A stretch of DNA of 11,442 nucleotides, from assembly GCA_004802705.1 (NCBI GenBank), contig SGPL01000804.1, positions 1 to 11,442 on the forward strand. The letters run 5' to 3'. This DNA comes from Bondarzewia mesenterica. Taxonomy: Eukaryota; Basidiomycota; Agaricomycetes; Russulales; Bondarzewiaceae. Within the stretch, counting starts at the first letter, position 1; the number at the start of each line of letters is the position of its first letter. The notes under the pieces were generated by a model. That model made no database searches. It saw nothing but the letters and a program-made list of their open reading frames with translations, and was not told the origin of the DNA. This document shows positions 1-8,213 of the stretch, piece after piece. The position numbers and the translations under genes were made by a program.

Positions 1-488
1 AAGACGATCATGATGAGTAAGTGCGAGCGACGCGTTGATTAGGTGCGCACCAAAACGTCTTCGACAGCTGCAGCAAATTTGGTTCTACTCAAGATCTTGT
101 CGGATGTCCGAATCGTAAGTGCTTATTCGCTGTGGTATTGCGAAAGTTGAGATGGATCGCATTTGCTGTCTTTGAATGTTTGAGCAGGCGCCTGAATTTT
201 AGTTCCGCGACACCATGGCTAAAGGCCGATAAAACATCTTTTAGCCGAGAACGCACATACAGTTTTCTACGGTGTAATGAAAGGCGGTTGCACTATAGGT
301 GTGGGCTTTTGCTGAGGTGACTGAGTCTCAAAACTCCGGCAAAGAGCTGACTGAGTTTGAATTCAGCCACTGCTCGGGCCATCCACAAGCACTCTTCGAG
401 CGTGCGTTCTGTTCGTTTTCTAAGCGCCCACTGGTTCGCGAACTCCCGTCTTCTTCTGGCCAAAGATTCCCAAGGAAAAACGCGAGGC
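1..488 (+). other. 5' flank of the exonuclease gene
   Basis: I see no convincing gene here. The short open frames on both strands have no recognisable domain and look like chance. The segment lies directly upstream of the start codon chosen for the long + strand gene, so it should hold its promoter and 5' UTR. I could not pick out a clear TATA box, and no terminal inverted repeat matching the region downstream of the gene was evident by eye. Confidence 0.4.
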
Positions 489-3400
489 ATGGCAGCAAAG
501 AATTTCTCGAAGCGTGGGCCCGGTCGTCCGAAAGGATCTGCCAACAAACCTACCGCTGGTGCAGTTGGAAGGCCTCCGAAGGGCGGTGGAGCACCTCGGA
601 AGTTGAAAGCAGCAAAGGGGAGTCCACAGTCATCCAAAGGGACGATTTCGTCTTTTTTCAGTGAGTACAATTCTTTTGAAATATCAGGTTTGTTGTCCGG
701 CGCTTGGTAGTCCAGTGCGCGCCGACGCCTGCTGCGCGCGCGCATCGACTGAGCGTGCGTACAAATGCAGCCATGTCCCAGAACACAGAGTGCATGCCGC
801 ATTCCTGAATGTGTCGTGTTGCTGCCTGCATATTTTGGGTTGCTGCCCAATTTTGACCATGTTGACGCGTCCCTTGCGATCACAACCTGAGTGCTAATAC
901 TACACCATTTGAACAGCCTCCAAAAAGGACTCCCGACACGGACACGAGCATTGTCACGATGATACAGTTGAGGACGCAGCAGTCCAGAGCAGTGGTATGG
1001 TAAGTAATGTTGATATCGAGNGCNTTTGACCTACTCAAAGCCACCAGGTGCTTGACGCACCTTTAGATAGTGGCGAGGCAACGAGTCAACGACCTGACTC
1101 ACGCTCCGGTGCACTGGTTGAGTTGACCGACTCCAATGCTGGTGCGGACATACAAGCTACAGATGTGGTGGGCGAGGGTCCTGCCGTTTTCATGCCGCTC
1201 GATGATATTGGCACCATCCCTCTTTTTGGTTCAAACCACCACGAGACGTTGTCAACAGGTGTTGCAAGCATTCCNGTANGTGCCTCGCCATCCGACACAT
1301 CTGGGACAAGTGGTATGTGCATGTCAACTCGTGTACTCGCAAATGCTTATGGCATTGATTCAGAGCNAGCCGTTGTGGCGCACGAGGATGTACAGGACCT
1401 GTTGGGAGAAGTGGACGAGGATGCAGATGAAGAGGACGAATTTCAGGCAATACCGGATGATGATGAAAGTACTACATNTGAGGCAACTCCCCATTNTNCC
1501 CCTTCTACCGNACCGTTCATGCANCNTGACGCGCCGACCACTGCCACCTCAGATGGCCACAGCAGGCGATCCGCTATGCCGCTGTGGCTCAAAGANGCTT
1601 ATGGCAACATTCAACAGCGTCTTCTCTCTGAGATGAAGGGCAAGTCAAAGAGACCCCTCTGCTACGATCACGGAGTCTTTATCACAGGAGGGCNGATTGG
1701 TTACCAGCAAGCCNCTAAAAAACTGATATCGCCTAAAGACTTTTTCTCCCCCTTCGTGTTTATCTGGCTACCTCATCTGCTCGTTCCGGGTGGTATCTTA
1801 TGTCCCGCCTGTTTCAAAAATCGCCGGNCGCGCACATCTGATAATCGACCTGTGACGCTACAGCTCAATGGGTGGCCAAAGTCTCCTCGCCGAGTTGTCG
1901 ACATCGAGTATAATATCTTCATCGTTGGCCAGCGCTATCGGTGTGGACACCAAGATTGCAAGAAGACCTATCAGTGCTGGAGTCCTGCCATCCTCGACAT
2001 CTTACCGCCTGCACTCGCCGCTCAGTTCACCTTCTCTCTCACCTATCGGGGCGGTCTCACCGACCGCTTAGTCNCCCTTCTTCGATCTTGCTTCCGGAAT
2101 GGCACTGGTCCGAGAGCATTTGAAGATATGNTACGGAGCTTTCATCATCGCTATCACGAGCAACTCCATGTGCAATATCTCGAGCANATCCGATCCAAAC
2201 TTCCTGCAGTAAAGGGTGGCATGTATGGCAGTATGAAATACCCACCCTTCGGCCGCTTCGANGATCNAAATGGATATGCGGGCTATGTGCCATCGNGGAC
2301 ATACTTCCAACTCTTTTACAATCACNTCATCGAAGAGCATGCTCGAGACATGGACCAACATATGGCCATGTTGTNCGCAAANTATCTAGCTGTTGANCAT
2401 AGCCATAAGGTACGGTAGTGCCCCTTTCTTCTACTGTTTGTCTGTGCTGATGGATGCTTCAGGTGACAAAACGGCTTGCAAAGGTTGCTGGCGAGACAGT
2501 TTTTGGGGCATTGCATACCACTGTGAATGAGTACACAGAGATACGTCAAATGACGTTGACTCCAACCAAGGCGCACGATCAATTCATGCCATCNCTTCAA
2601 AAAATCTCAGAATCCCTTCGCACTTATGGCCATGATGATGTCGAGCTCGTCTTTACCGACAATGTCCGTGGNGATAGACTTGAGCTCGAACACACTTTCC
2701 CCTCACTTTTACGAGATGTGTGTCCTGTTCCCAATCATTCTTCTCTTGAACCACTATCAATACCTGAAGAGGGATGGTCGACGTGGACATTATCTTCTGA
2801 TTATCAAGTCNGAACTCGGATGAATCTCATCCTCGATGATCTGGCTAAATTAGAAGCTGGAGATGAGCTGCAAGTTGGATTTGATATGGAATGGCCTGTC
2901 GACCGTACCGTTGGCATTTCAGGCCATGTCGCNATCATTCAGATACTGTATGGCACCGATATCTTCATTCTTCAGGTCCGTATCTTGTCATTGTCTTCAC
3001 ATCNTCGATCTAAACAGCTCCACTGCTAGCTTCGCCAATTCATACGCAATGGCTATCTANAGCTCCCTCATNCCCTTCTCAGCTTTTTACGAGCTGAACG
3101 TATTCGNAAAATAGGTGTCAGCGTAAAGGGCGATTTAACAAGGCTCTTTAATGACTGTCACTTTGACCTGTCGACCGATCAACNATTTGTCGGGGCACTC
3201 GAACTTGGGGCACTTGCGAAGTCACGAAATGCTGCTGAGCGTGTGAACATTAGCCTTGCAGAACTTNTTGCTCGCNTGCTTNATCGTCATCTTGAGAAAG
3301 AGGATTCACTACGTGTTAGTCCTCTTTGGAGCCAGCCCGTTCTCTCTCAAGAGCAGGAGCTTTATGCTGCGCTGGATGTCTATGCATGCTGGAGATTATA

Positions 3401-5761
3401 NGAGGTCTTGACCTCAGTCCCGATTTCTGGCCAACTCGTCACCATGGATACTGCTGAAGGCACACCAGTTGATCTTCTAGCTCGTGATGGGTCACAGGTT
3501 GTTGCTCATGGATATCTTCTCTCTGATCGCCCAAAGACATTCAATGGAGTCACCATCTCAAAAACTCGTGTTCTCGTTAGGTTGACAAAGATTGATGTTC
3601 CAGGTTATTGTATTTCGGCCGATCTACTTCCTGGAAAGGAGCCGAGGCCATTGTCTGAGATTCTTCATGATCATCCTCTGCCGTTCGAGCTTTTATATAA
3701 ATTTCGACTTCTTCGCATTACNCCACAAACTTCTCTCGAGCCAATCTCGAACCCTGTCNCTTCTCAGCCAGCATCTGATTTATACTATGCCATGCCCAAT
3801 GATCCTCCCATTGTTGTTCAAGAGAGCCATGGTATCTCAACCAATGTGGATCACTCATCACCTGATCTTGATCTCGACGGTGACCACTGGCACGAGAATA
3901 TTGAGTATGACCCATCTGNGGAGCAGAGCATCACTGGTTCTGAGCGTGATGAACCTTCACTCTGTCGGGCATCTCGACTTCGAGAGCAAGTCGATGAACT
4001 ATCNGCTGGTATAAGTGATCAAGTCATTCGGTCTCGTGTCTTGGGCGATATCTGGCATCTTATGGACCAATTTAAAATTTCAACACATCACGGCCTTNGC
4101 AAGGCATTTGCTCGTGCATTGCNTGATGCAATTTTCATCCCTGATCCCGAGGATAAAGCTGCGATCGAGAATTTTTTGAAGACCCGTGGGATATCATTCA
4201 AGGCCATGCTGCTATCCCACCCGAGCTGGGTATTGGAGAGGCTAAAGAGACATGTACCATCNCCTGAATCTCTGATTCCTCGTGTTGCCGATGTACTCTC
4301 AACCTATGGCCCATTGAAGGATGCCAAGACCAGTCAGCCCTTGTTCAATGATGCCGCATGGGACTCTGCTCGGAATGTCCTGGAGAACATCCGACGAGGG
4401 TATTATTCAGATCCACCCGGTCTCTCCTTGTACTTTGTTCAGGGGAAAGATCGGAATGGATTATTCCTTTATCGCAGTTTACGCGGAACAAATCATGTTG
4501 AAGGTGGTGTTCATCAGAACATCATCCAGCGGTTCAGTGCATATAATGCTGGACCTCGTTTCGCAGTCAACCTACTCCGTGATTATGCTCTGGTTCATAA
4601 TCTCAAGGTATGCAGTCCTTGCACCATTATTTTCGTTGCATTTGTGTAAAAAATCTCACAGGTCGGAACATCCAATCGAACTGGTGCTCCATACGAAGGA
4701 TCTTATGACGTGTGGACACGAAATCGTATCTCGCATCTCATCAGCCTTACAGAAAGCGTTGTCGCCATGCCAGCCACAAGCGCGAGCTGGTGGGTAAACA
4801 CATGGGATTATGCGGACTCGAAGGAGACTTTCGGTATCCTACCTCTCTCTCTCGCAACCCGGACAGACTATGGCCTGCTCGAATATCACCCACAGTTCGC
4901 AGCTGACAAAAAAATACGGCATCAATGGCTTGCCAGCATTCAGCAAACACGACATGCCGTGCTCCCGGTGCACACTCCAGATGAGCGTGCCTTATTCCGA
5001 GTGCTTGCCAGTCTCCCGAACGGTTTATTCTCAGGCACACGGACCCCGAAGTGGGAGGCCGTCGCTGCTGAGTGGGCAAAACACTGTGACGGTATCACTA
5101 TATTCTACAAGGTGAGCATGTGGTGGATTTGAAGCTAAAAATTAAGACTCACCACCAGCGGCTGCCTGATAGCTTCCAGAGCAGTTGAAGAATTACTTCA
5201 AAGCGTGGTCAGAAATCTGTAATGAGCAGAATTCTATCGAAGAGAACCGGGACGCATATGAGAAGCTTCGTACCTTACTGAACAGTAGCGTCAGCATGCT
5301 CCCATCCGCCCTCGCAAGTGACCCATCTCCCTTAGCAACTCAAATTGACACCTCGTCTGCAGGCGACGGTGCTCAAATCGACCCGTGGCATGCGTCCAGG
5401 CTGCTCGGGTGTCTCAGCACCCAACAATCCCTTCTCGAGCACTTCTATGGTCCGCGAGGCGAGGCGCCATCGATTATGTCTGCGAGTAACGCGAAAAGGA
5501 AAGCGCATGCTGGGGATGCTGTGGCAGAAGACTCTGAGCAGCCTAGCAAAAAGCGTCTGGCACCGCGGCACTGCGTGCGGTGCAAACGCCGCGACTGCAA
5601 AGGGGCCTGGCGGAAATCAGAGTGTCAGCTGCTCAAGTCTCAGGTGAGCCATTTGTACATAGTATAATGGCATCGCGTCACTTACTTTGGATCAACATCA
5701 TCAGAACGGAGTGCAAATGACCCCAACTGTCATTTCCACCGATACAGTTTGCAACGAGTGA
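489..5761 (+). CDS. Multi-exon DUF6729-like / DEDDy 3'-5' exonuclease protein (about 1561 aa)
   Basis: Exons by my reconstruction: 489-660, 917-999, 1048-2409, 2463-2975, 3030-4607, 4662-5111, 5173-5643, 5705-5761, total 4686 nt including the TGA. Every intron is GT-AG. The frame is kept at all seven junctions; six introns are phase 0 and the first is phase 1. The start ATG 489 has a purine at -3 and G at +4 and sits just before an AT-hook; an in-frame ATG at 357 is the alternative. Layout: AT-hook (KRGPGRPKG, residues 8-16), low-complexity and acidic linker (about 198-227), DUF6729-like Cys-rich region (about 265-470), Werner-type exonuclease (about 660-840), long C-terminal region, and a basic Cys cluster (1520-1537). 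The AT-hook and a basic SKKR stretch near the tail suggest nuclear DNA binding. The biological role is unknown to me. The last exon (18 codons) and intron 1 are the least certain parts. The DUF6729 name is from memory of the family, not a search. Confidence 0.8.
661..916 (+). other. Intron 1 (256 nt, unusually long)
   Basis: The donor is GTGAGT at 661 and the acceptor is AACAG ending at 916, with a good branch-like GCTAATAC about 25 nt upstream. Splicing makes a Thr codon from A plus CC and opens an 83-nt exon that ends at a GTAAGT donor. The other introns are 48-61 nt, so this one could hide a further small exon or a second intron. The GC-rich stretch at about 715-745 is unremarkable otherwise. 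Confidence 0.6.
1554..2210 (+). other. DUF6729-like Cys-rich region
   Basis: Residues about 255-473 hold an aromatic segment (FVFIWLPHLLVPGG) followed by CPAC (C337, C340). About 45 residues later comes CGHQDCKKTYQCW (C384, C389 and a further Cys), then a helical segment rich in LPPALAAQF-like residues. The paired CxxC / CxxxxC arrangement suggests a zinc ribbon. I recognise the pattern from fungal and animal proteins carrying the DUF6729 annotation next to a 3'-5' exonuclease; its biochemical role is not known to me. Many single N bases fall here but none breaks the frame. Confidence 0.6.
2820..3410 (+). other. DEDDy 3'-5' exonuclease domain (WRN type)
   Basis: The domain spans intron 4 (2976-3029). 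Exo I is GFDMEW with D680 and E682 (codons 2883 and 2889). Exo II is VKGDLTRL with D745 (codon 3132). Exo III is LYAALDVYACWRL with Y822 and D826 (codons 3363 and 3375). The Tyr four residues before the last Asp marks the DEDDy subclass used by WRN and RNase D, which remove nucleotides from 3' ends with two metal ions. All five catalytic residues are present, so activity is plausible. One codon after WRL reads TAN; a pyrimidine gives the expected Tyr, a purine would give a stop. Confidence 0.85.
4330..5111 (+). other. C-terminal RGTN..E...H region of the exonuclease protein
   Basis: Residues about 1144-1386 (exon 5 end plus exon 6) include RGTNHVEGGVHQ (R1195 to Q1206), then a helical stretch and VGTSNRTGAPYEG across intron 5 (4608-4661). 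The RGT..(V/L)E..H pattern resembles sequences I associate with transposase-like relatives of DUF6729 proteins, where the Glu could be a catalytic acid. That reading is inference; I cannot identify the partner Asp residues of a DDE fold. Confidence 0.35.
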
Positions 5762-5983
5762 GATATCTGCGGGGCTGGATGTGCGTGTAAAGGGAATCTT
5801 GACCTCGATAGGATAGTTCTGGACTGAGGTTATTGAGAAGGTAGATACGTAGGGCAAGGGGCGAGGGGATACTATACAGTGTAGAAAAACGGGAAACAAG
5901 GTGCACTGATTGTGATGAGAAAACTCGTTTGAGCAAGCGCGCAAGGCACCGAAGTCAGTCATATCAATGACCAGTTCGATTTA

Positions 5984-6000
5984 GGAGCGCTGCGCGCTCT
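5984..6000. repeat. GC-rich hairpin
   Basis: GAGCGC (5985-5990) pairs with GCGCTC (5994-5999) around a TGC loop, and G5984-T6000 can add a wobble pair. It could be part of an element end or a transcript 3' end; nothing decides between these. Confidence 0.4.
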
Positions 6001-6008
6001 GCCGGTCG

Positions 6009-6072
6009 TCTCCTCCCTCCTTCGTCTCCTTCCCCTCCCTCCCCCTCCCTCCCTCATAATTAATTAATTAAT
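6009..6072. repeat. Pyrimidine tract followed by (TAAT)4
   Basis: Positions 6009-6055 are almost pure pyrimidine, built on CCCT units with one G at 6024. They run into four exact TAAT units (6057-6072). This is simple-sequence DNA with no coding content, and marks the switch from the GC-richer gene region to an AT-rich stretch. Confidence 0.8.
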
Positions 6073-6141
6073 TCCGCCGGACCCCACACCTATAGTGCCA
6101 CCGCCATCCACCAGCAAAAGGGTTATTTGAATAACACAAAA

Positions 6142-6273
6142 ATAAACATAGATATATTACTCAACATTGCAATCAAAATATGTTATGATAGTGTTATGGG
6201 TAAATCATTTGTGATAGCCACGTGATATGTCAGAAGGTTGAGGGTTCGAATCCTGCAGTTTATCTTCTTTTTT
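6142..6273 (+). ncRNA. tRNA-like Pol III element with B box and T-run terminator
   Basis: A perfect B box, GGTTCGAATCC, lies at 6243-6253. The surrounding arm GAGGG / CCTGC (6240-6244 / 6252-6256) pairs with one mismatch around a seven-base TTCGAAT loop. A T run (6268-6273) follows, as expected for Pol III termination. GTTTAT (6258-6263) is complementary to ATAAAC (6142-6147), which would act as an acceptor stem in a 122-nt unit, but I cannot find a good D arm or anticodon arm. It is probably a degenerate tRNA or a tRNA-derived SINE fragment rather than a working tRNA. Confidence 0.3.
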
Positions 6274-6418
6274 AATATATTCCTTGTCTCAGAATGTTAA
6301 GATCTGAGATCGCCTCCCTCACGTTAGTCATTAGGTAATCACTGGCTCATGCTTCATACTTTATTTTTGTTCTACGTGCCTGACTCAGTAGCTTTTAACC
6401 CTCCTCGCGAGGGCGGCA

Positions 6419-6461
6419 CACCTCAGTCGTTTACCTTCTCCTTGGACAGACGACTGAGGTG
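6419..6461 (+). promoter_or_regulatory. 12-bp hairpin overlapping a presumed splice donor
   Basis: Positions 6419-6430 pair perfectly with 6450-6461 around a 19-nt loop. The core is CCTCAGTCGT against ACGACTGAGG. The 3' arm includes the first three bases of the presumed donor GTGAGC (6459-6464), so folding would hide it. The downstream duplicate (6556-6561 with 6582-6587) keeps only a 6-bp stem. Confidence 0.6.
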
Positions 6462-6541
6462 AGCCTACTTACTATCCTACTGTAATCTACTCGTACTGAT
6501 CCATACTTGTAGCATTTCTTCTCCCGCTCGTTCCCTCACTA
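6424..6541 (+). repeat. LTR internal duplication, copy 1 (with intron-like insert)
   Basis: The unit begins AGTCGT and runs through the hairpin to GACGACTGAG (ending 6458). It is then interrupted by 54 nt (6459-6512) and resumes with CATTTCTTCTCCCGC up to CACTA (6541). Copy 2 at 6556-6619 matches both flanking parts with only one extra T and one A to G change. Confidence 0.85.
6459..6512 (+). other. Intron-like segment inside LTR leader
   Basis: This 54-nt segment starts GTGAGC and ends TTGTAG, with a branch-like TACTGAT about 18 nt before the acceptor. Its length and donor match the introns of the neighbouring gene (48-61 nt; GTGAGC is used twice there). It is exactly the stretch absent from the second copy of the surrounding repeat. 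The shared AG at both edges means the junction could be shifted by two bases. Confidence 0.6.
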
Positions 6542-6555
6542 GGTACAGCCAATAT

Positions 6556-6619
6556 AGTCGTTTTACCTTCTCCTTGGACGGACGACTGAGCATTTCTTCT
6601 CCCGCTCGTTCCCTCACTA
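6556..6619 (+). repeat. LTR internal duplication, copy 2 (intron-less)
   Basis: It repeats copy 1 from AGTCGT onward, but GACGACTGAG is joined directly to CATTTCTTCTCCCGC, as in a spliced product. It is followed by 17 nt (6620-6636) leading to the LTR end, so its position is that of R-U5 next to the primer-binding site. Confidence 0.85.
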
Positions 6620-6636
6620 AATCTTGCTTCACAACA

Positions 6637-6648
6637 GGTTATGGGCCC
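6637..6648 (+). other. Primer-binding site (half initiator tRNA-Met type)
   Basis: GGTTATGGGCCC follows the LTR end directly. It is complementary, with one mismatch, to the anticodon stem-loop of initiator tRNA-Met (GGGCTCATAACC). Use of this internal half-tRNA segment as primer is known for Drosophila copia and yeast Ty5. Confidence 0.65.
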
Positions 6649-6782
6649 TGCGAAGCGCTATTGAACCCAACGAGCATATTATATCTCTCAGTATATCGTC
6701 CTACAAATCCAAGTGCAAACACCGAGCCCCGACTCGCTCGTGAATCCAAAAAGAAAATTTCTCCAGCTCTTGCAATAACCAA

Positions 6783-8213
6783 ATGTCTTCGAGTAACTCA
6801 TCGTCCCTTGGGGTATACATCCTCCCTGAGGCAGAGAGGCTCACAAAAGTGAATTGGGCTGATTGGAGTGCCCGAATCTATTTAGTTTGTCAGGTTCGGG
6901 GCCTTGAACCATATCTGCTTGGCACTATCCTTCCTCCCTCCGCACGCACCACAATAACATCCCCTTTATCTTCACCTATACCACCTGCCTCGCCAGCATC
7001 TGATGATGATGGGCCGCTCGCACCAGAGTTGATCCCCACACTGCCATCTCCGGTACTTCTGACACAGGCATCGCCATATGTGCCCGCACCAACAGCCATC
7101 TCCGCGTTCTTTCCGATCTCGACACCGGCGACCGCTCCATCCAGCGCAATCACCTACACTACCACTGACAGTGAGTGGCGAGAACGAGATACCATAGCAT
7201 GTGCGCATCTTGTACTCAATGTTGCGGACATCACGGGCACCGGAATCATGGTCACTGGCACAGCCGCAGATGCCTGGACTTCACTTCACAACCGATTTGA
7301 GCTCCAGGACCCGGTTGTTGTCCAAGACATGCGGCTGAGGTTGACGATGACATGGTACCAAGATGGAACGTCGGTAGCTGAGCATTTTAAAATGATGCGG
7401 CTCTTATGGCACACAGCGAACCATGCGGGGGCCGGGATCACTGAAGGAGAGTTTTGTTAGATGGTCTTGATGACCTTCCCAGTTGATGGTGCCCTCGGTA
7501 CTGTTGTTATGACCCTACTCACCTGTAGGGACTCGATGGTGGCCGAGTCTGTTTTATCCTCCCAAGAGCTTCGCATCCGTGCAGCAGCGGTACGTCACGC
7601 AAACCTCCCACATAATTCGGCACCTTCCGTCCCCACTGGGACTGCCCTCATAGCTACCCAGCGTCCTCGGTGTAGCCATTGCGGGAAATTAGGCCATGCT
7701 GCCAAAAAATGTTGGGCGGATGGCGGCTAGGTGGAACACCAATGACCTGAGTGGTGGGGCCGACGCCGCGATTGCAATGGTGGTGGAAGCGGATGGGGAG
7801 GGCACGCGGACCATGGAGCAAACCTTGCCCTTAGTTCAAACATCGCCTTCCTTGTGGGTGAACCTGTACAGACCACAGCCAGCGGCTATAAGACCTACAG
7901 TGATTCTGGAGCCACGTACCATTATTTTGCCGACCATCGCGACTTTGTCACCTATGAACCGTTATCCAAACCAGGGACTGGACGTGCTGCTGGACCAAAT
8001 GGCTTCACCATTGCTAGAAGTGGCCTTGTTGTGAAAGATGCAATAGTTGGGAGGAAGCGCGTAACGTGCCGCCTGCAGGCCGTACATGCTTCGGACATGG
8101 GGCAAAACCTACTGTCGACAAGGCAGTTTGATCGCGAGGGTGGCCATGTGTGGAGCGAAAATGGACGCACCATCATCACGAATGCAGTTGGCGAGTGTCT
8201 CGTTCCTCACTAG
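6783..8213 (+). pseudogene. Copia gag-protease polyprotein remnant
   Basis: A single frame runs from ATG 6783 and encodes in order: a copia-type gag (LTKVNWADWSARIYL near the start; WRERDTIACAHLVLNV, AADAWTSLHNRF and LRLTMTWYQDGTSVAEHF in the core), a zinc knuckle CSHCGKLGHAAKKC (7671-7712, CX2CX4HX4C), and an aspartic protease with SDSGATYHYF (catalytic Asp codon 7902) and MGQNLLSTRQF downstream. In-frame stops are TAG 7458, TAG 7728, TGA 7743 and TAG 8211. The first splits the gag core and the next two lie between knuckle and protease. No frameshift is needed, so the gene died by point mutation. Gag would form the particle and protease would process the polyprotein. Integrase and RT domains are absent. 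Confidence 0.8.

Larger units (their letters stand above)
5762..6141. other. Intergenic stretch without a convincing gene
   Basis: This holds the presumed 3' UTR of the exonuclease gene, a GC-rich hairpin, a pyrimidine tract and a TAAT microsatellite. A 94-codon open frame on the minus strand (5678-5962) overlaps the last exon. It has no domain I recognise, so I do not call it a gene. Confidence 0.4.
6295..6636 (+). repeat. Copia 5' LTR
   Basis: It starts TGTT and ends AACA, directly before the primer-binding site. It contains an AT-rich TTTATTTT (6360-6367) that may be the TATA box, a palindrome CCTCGCGAGG (6403-6412), and an internal tandem duplication described separately. No second copy lies in the window, so neither the exact left end nor a target-site duplication can be verified. 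Confidence 0.5.
6295..8213 (+). mobile_element. Truncated Ty1/copia-type LTR retrotransposon
   Basis: In order: an LTR ending ACAACA at 6636, a primer-binding site, a 134-nt leader, and a gag-protease frame with a CCHC zinc knuckle and a DSGA protease site. Integrase, reverse transcriptase, RNase H and the 3' LTR are missing. The left edge (TGTTAAGATC at 6295) is chosen because TGTT mirrors the AACA end; TGTTATGATA at 6181 is an alternative. The right edge is set at the stop codon after the protease, since the downstream sequence is unlike any copia domain I know. The reading frame is broken by stops, so the element is dead. Confidence 0.75.

Noticed and set aside
1..61. AAGACG at the window start and CGTCTT at about 56 as terminal repeats
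   Set aside because: Six matching bases are expected by chance and nothing similar flanks the gene on the right.
293..883. 196-codon open frame on the minus strand
   Set aside because: It is antisense to the AT-hook exon and intron 1, has no recognisable domain and an Arg/Pro/Ala-rich composition typical of shadow frames in GC-rich DNA.
6142..6263. Functional tRNA gene with intron
   Set aside because: The T arm and B box are present, but I find no credible D arm or anticodon arm and the T stem has a mismatch.
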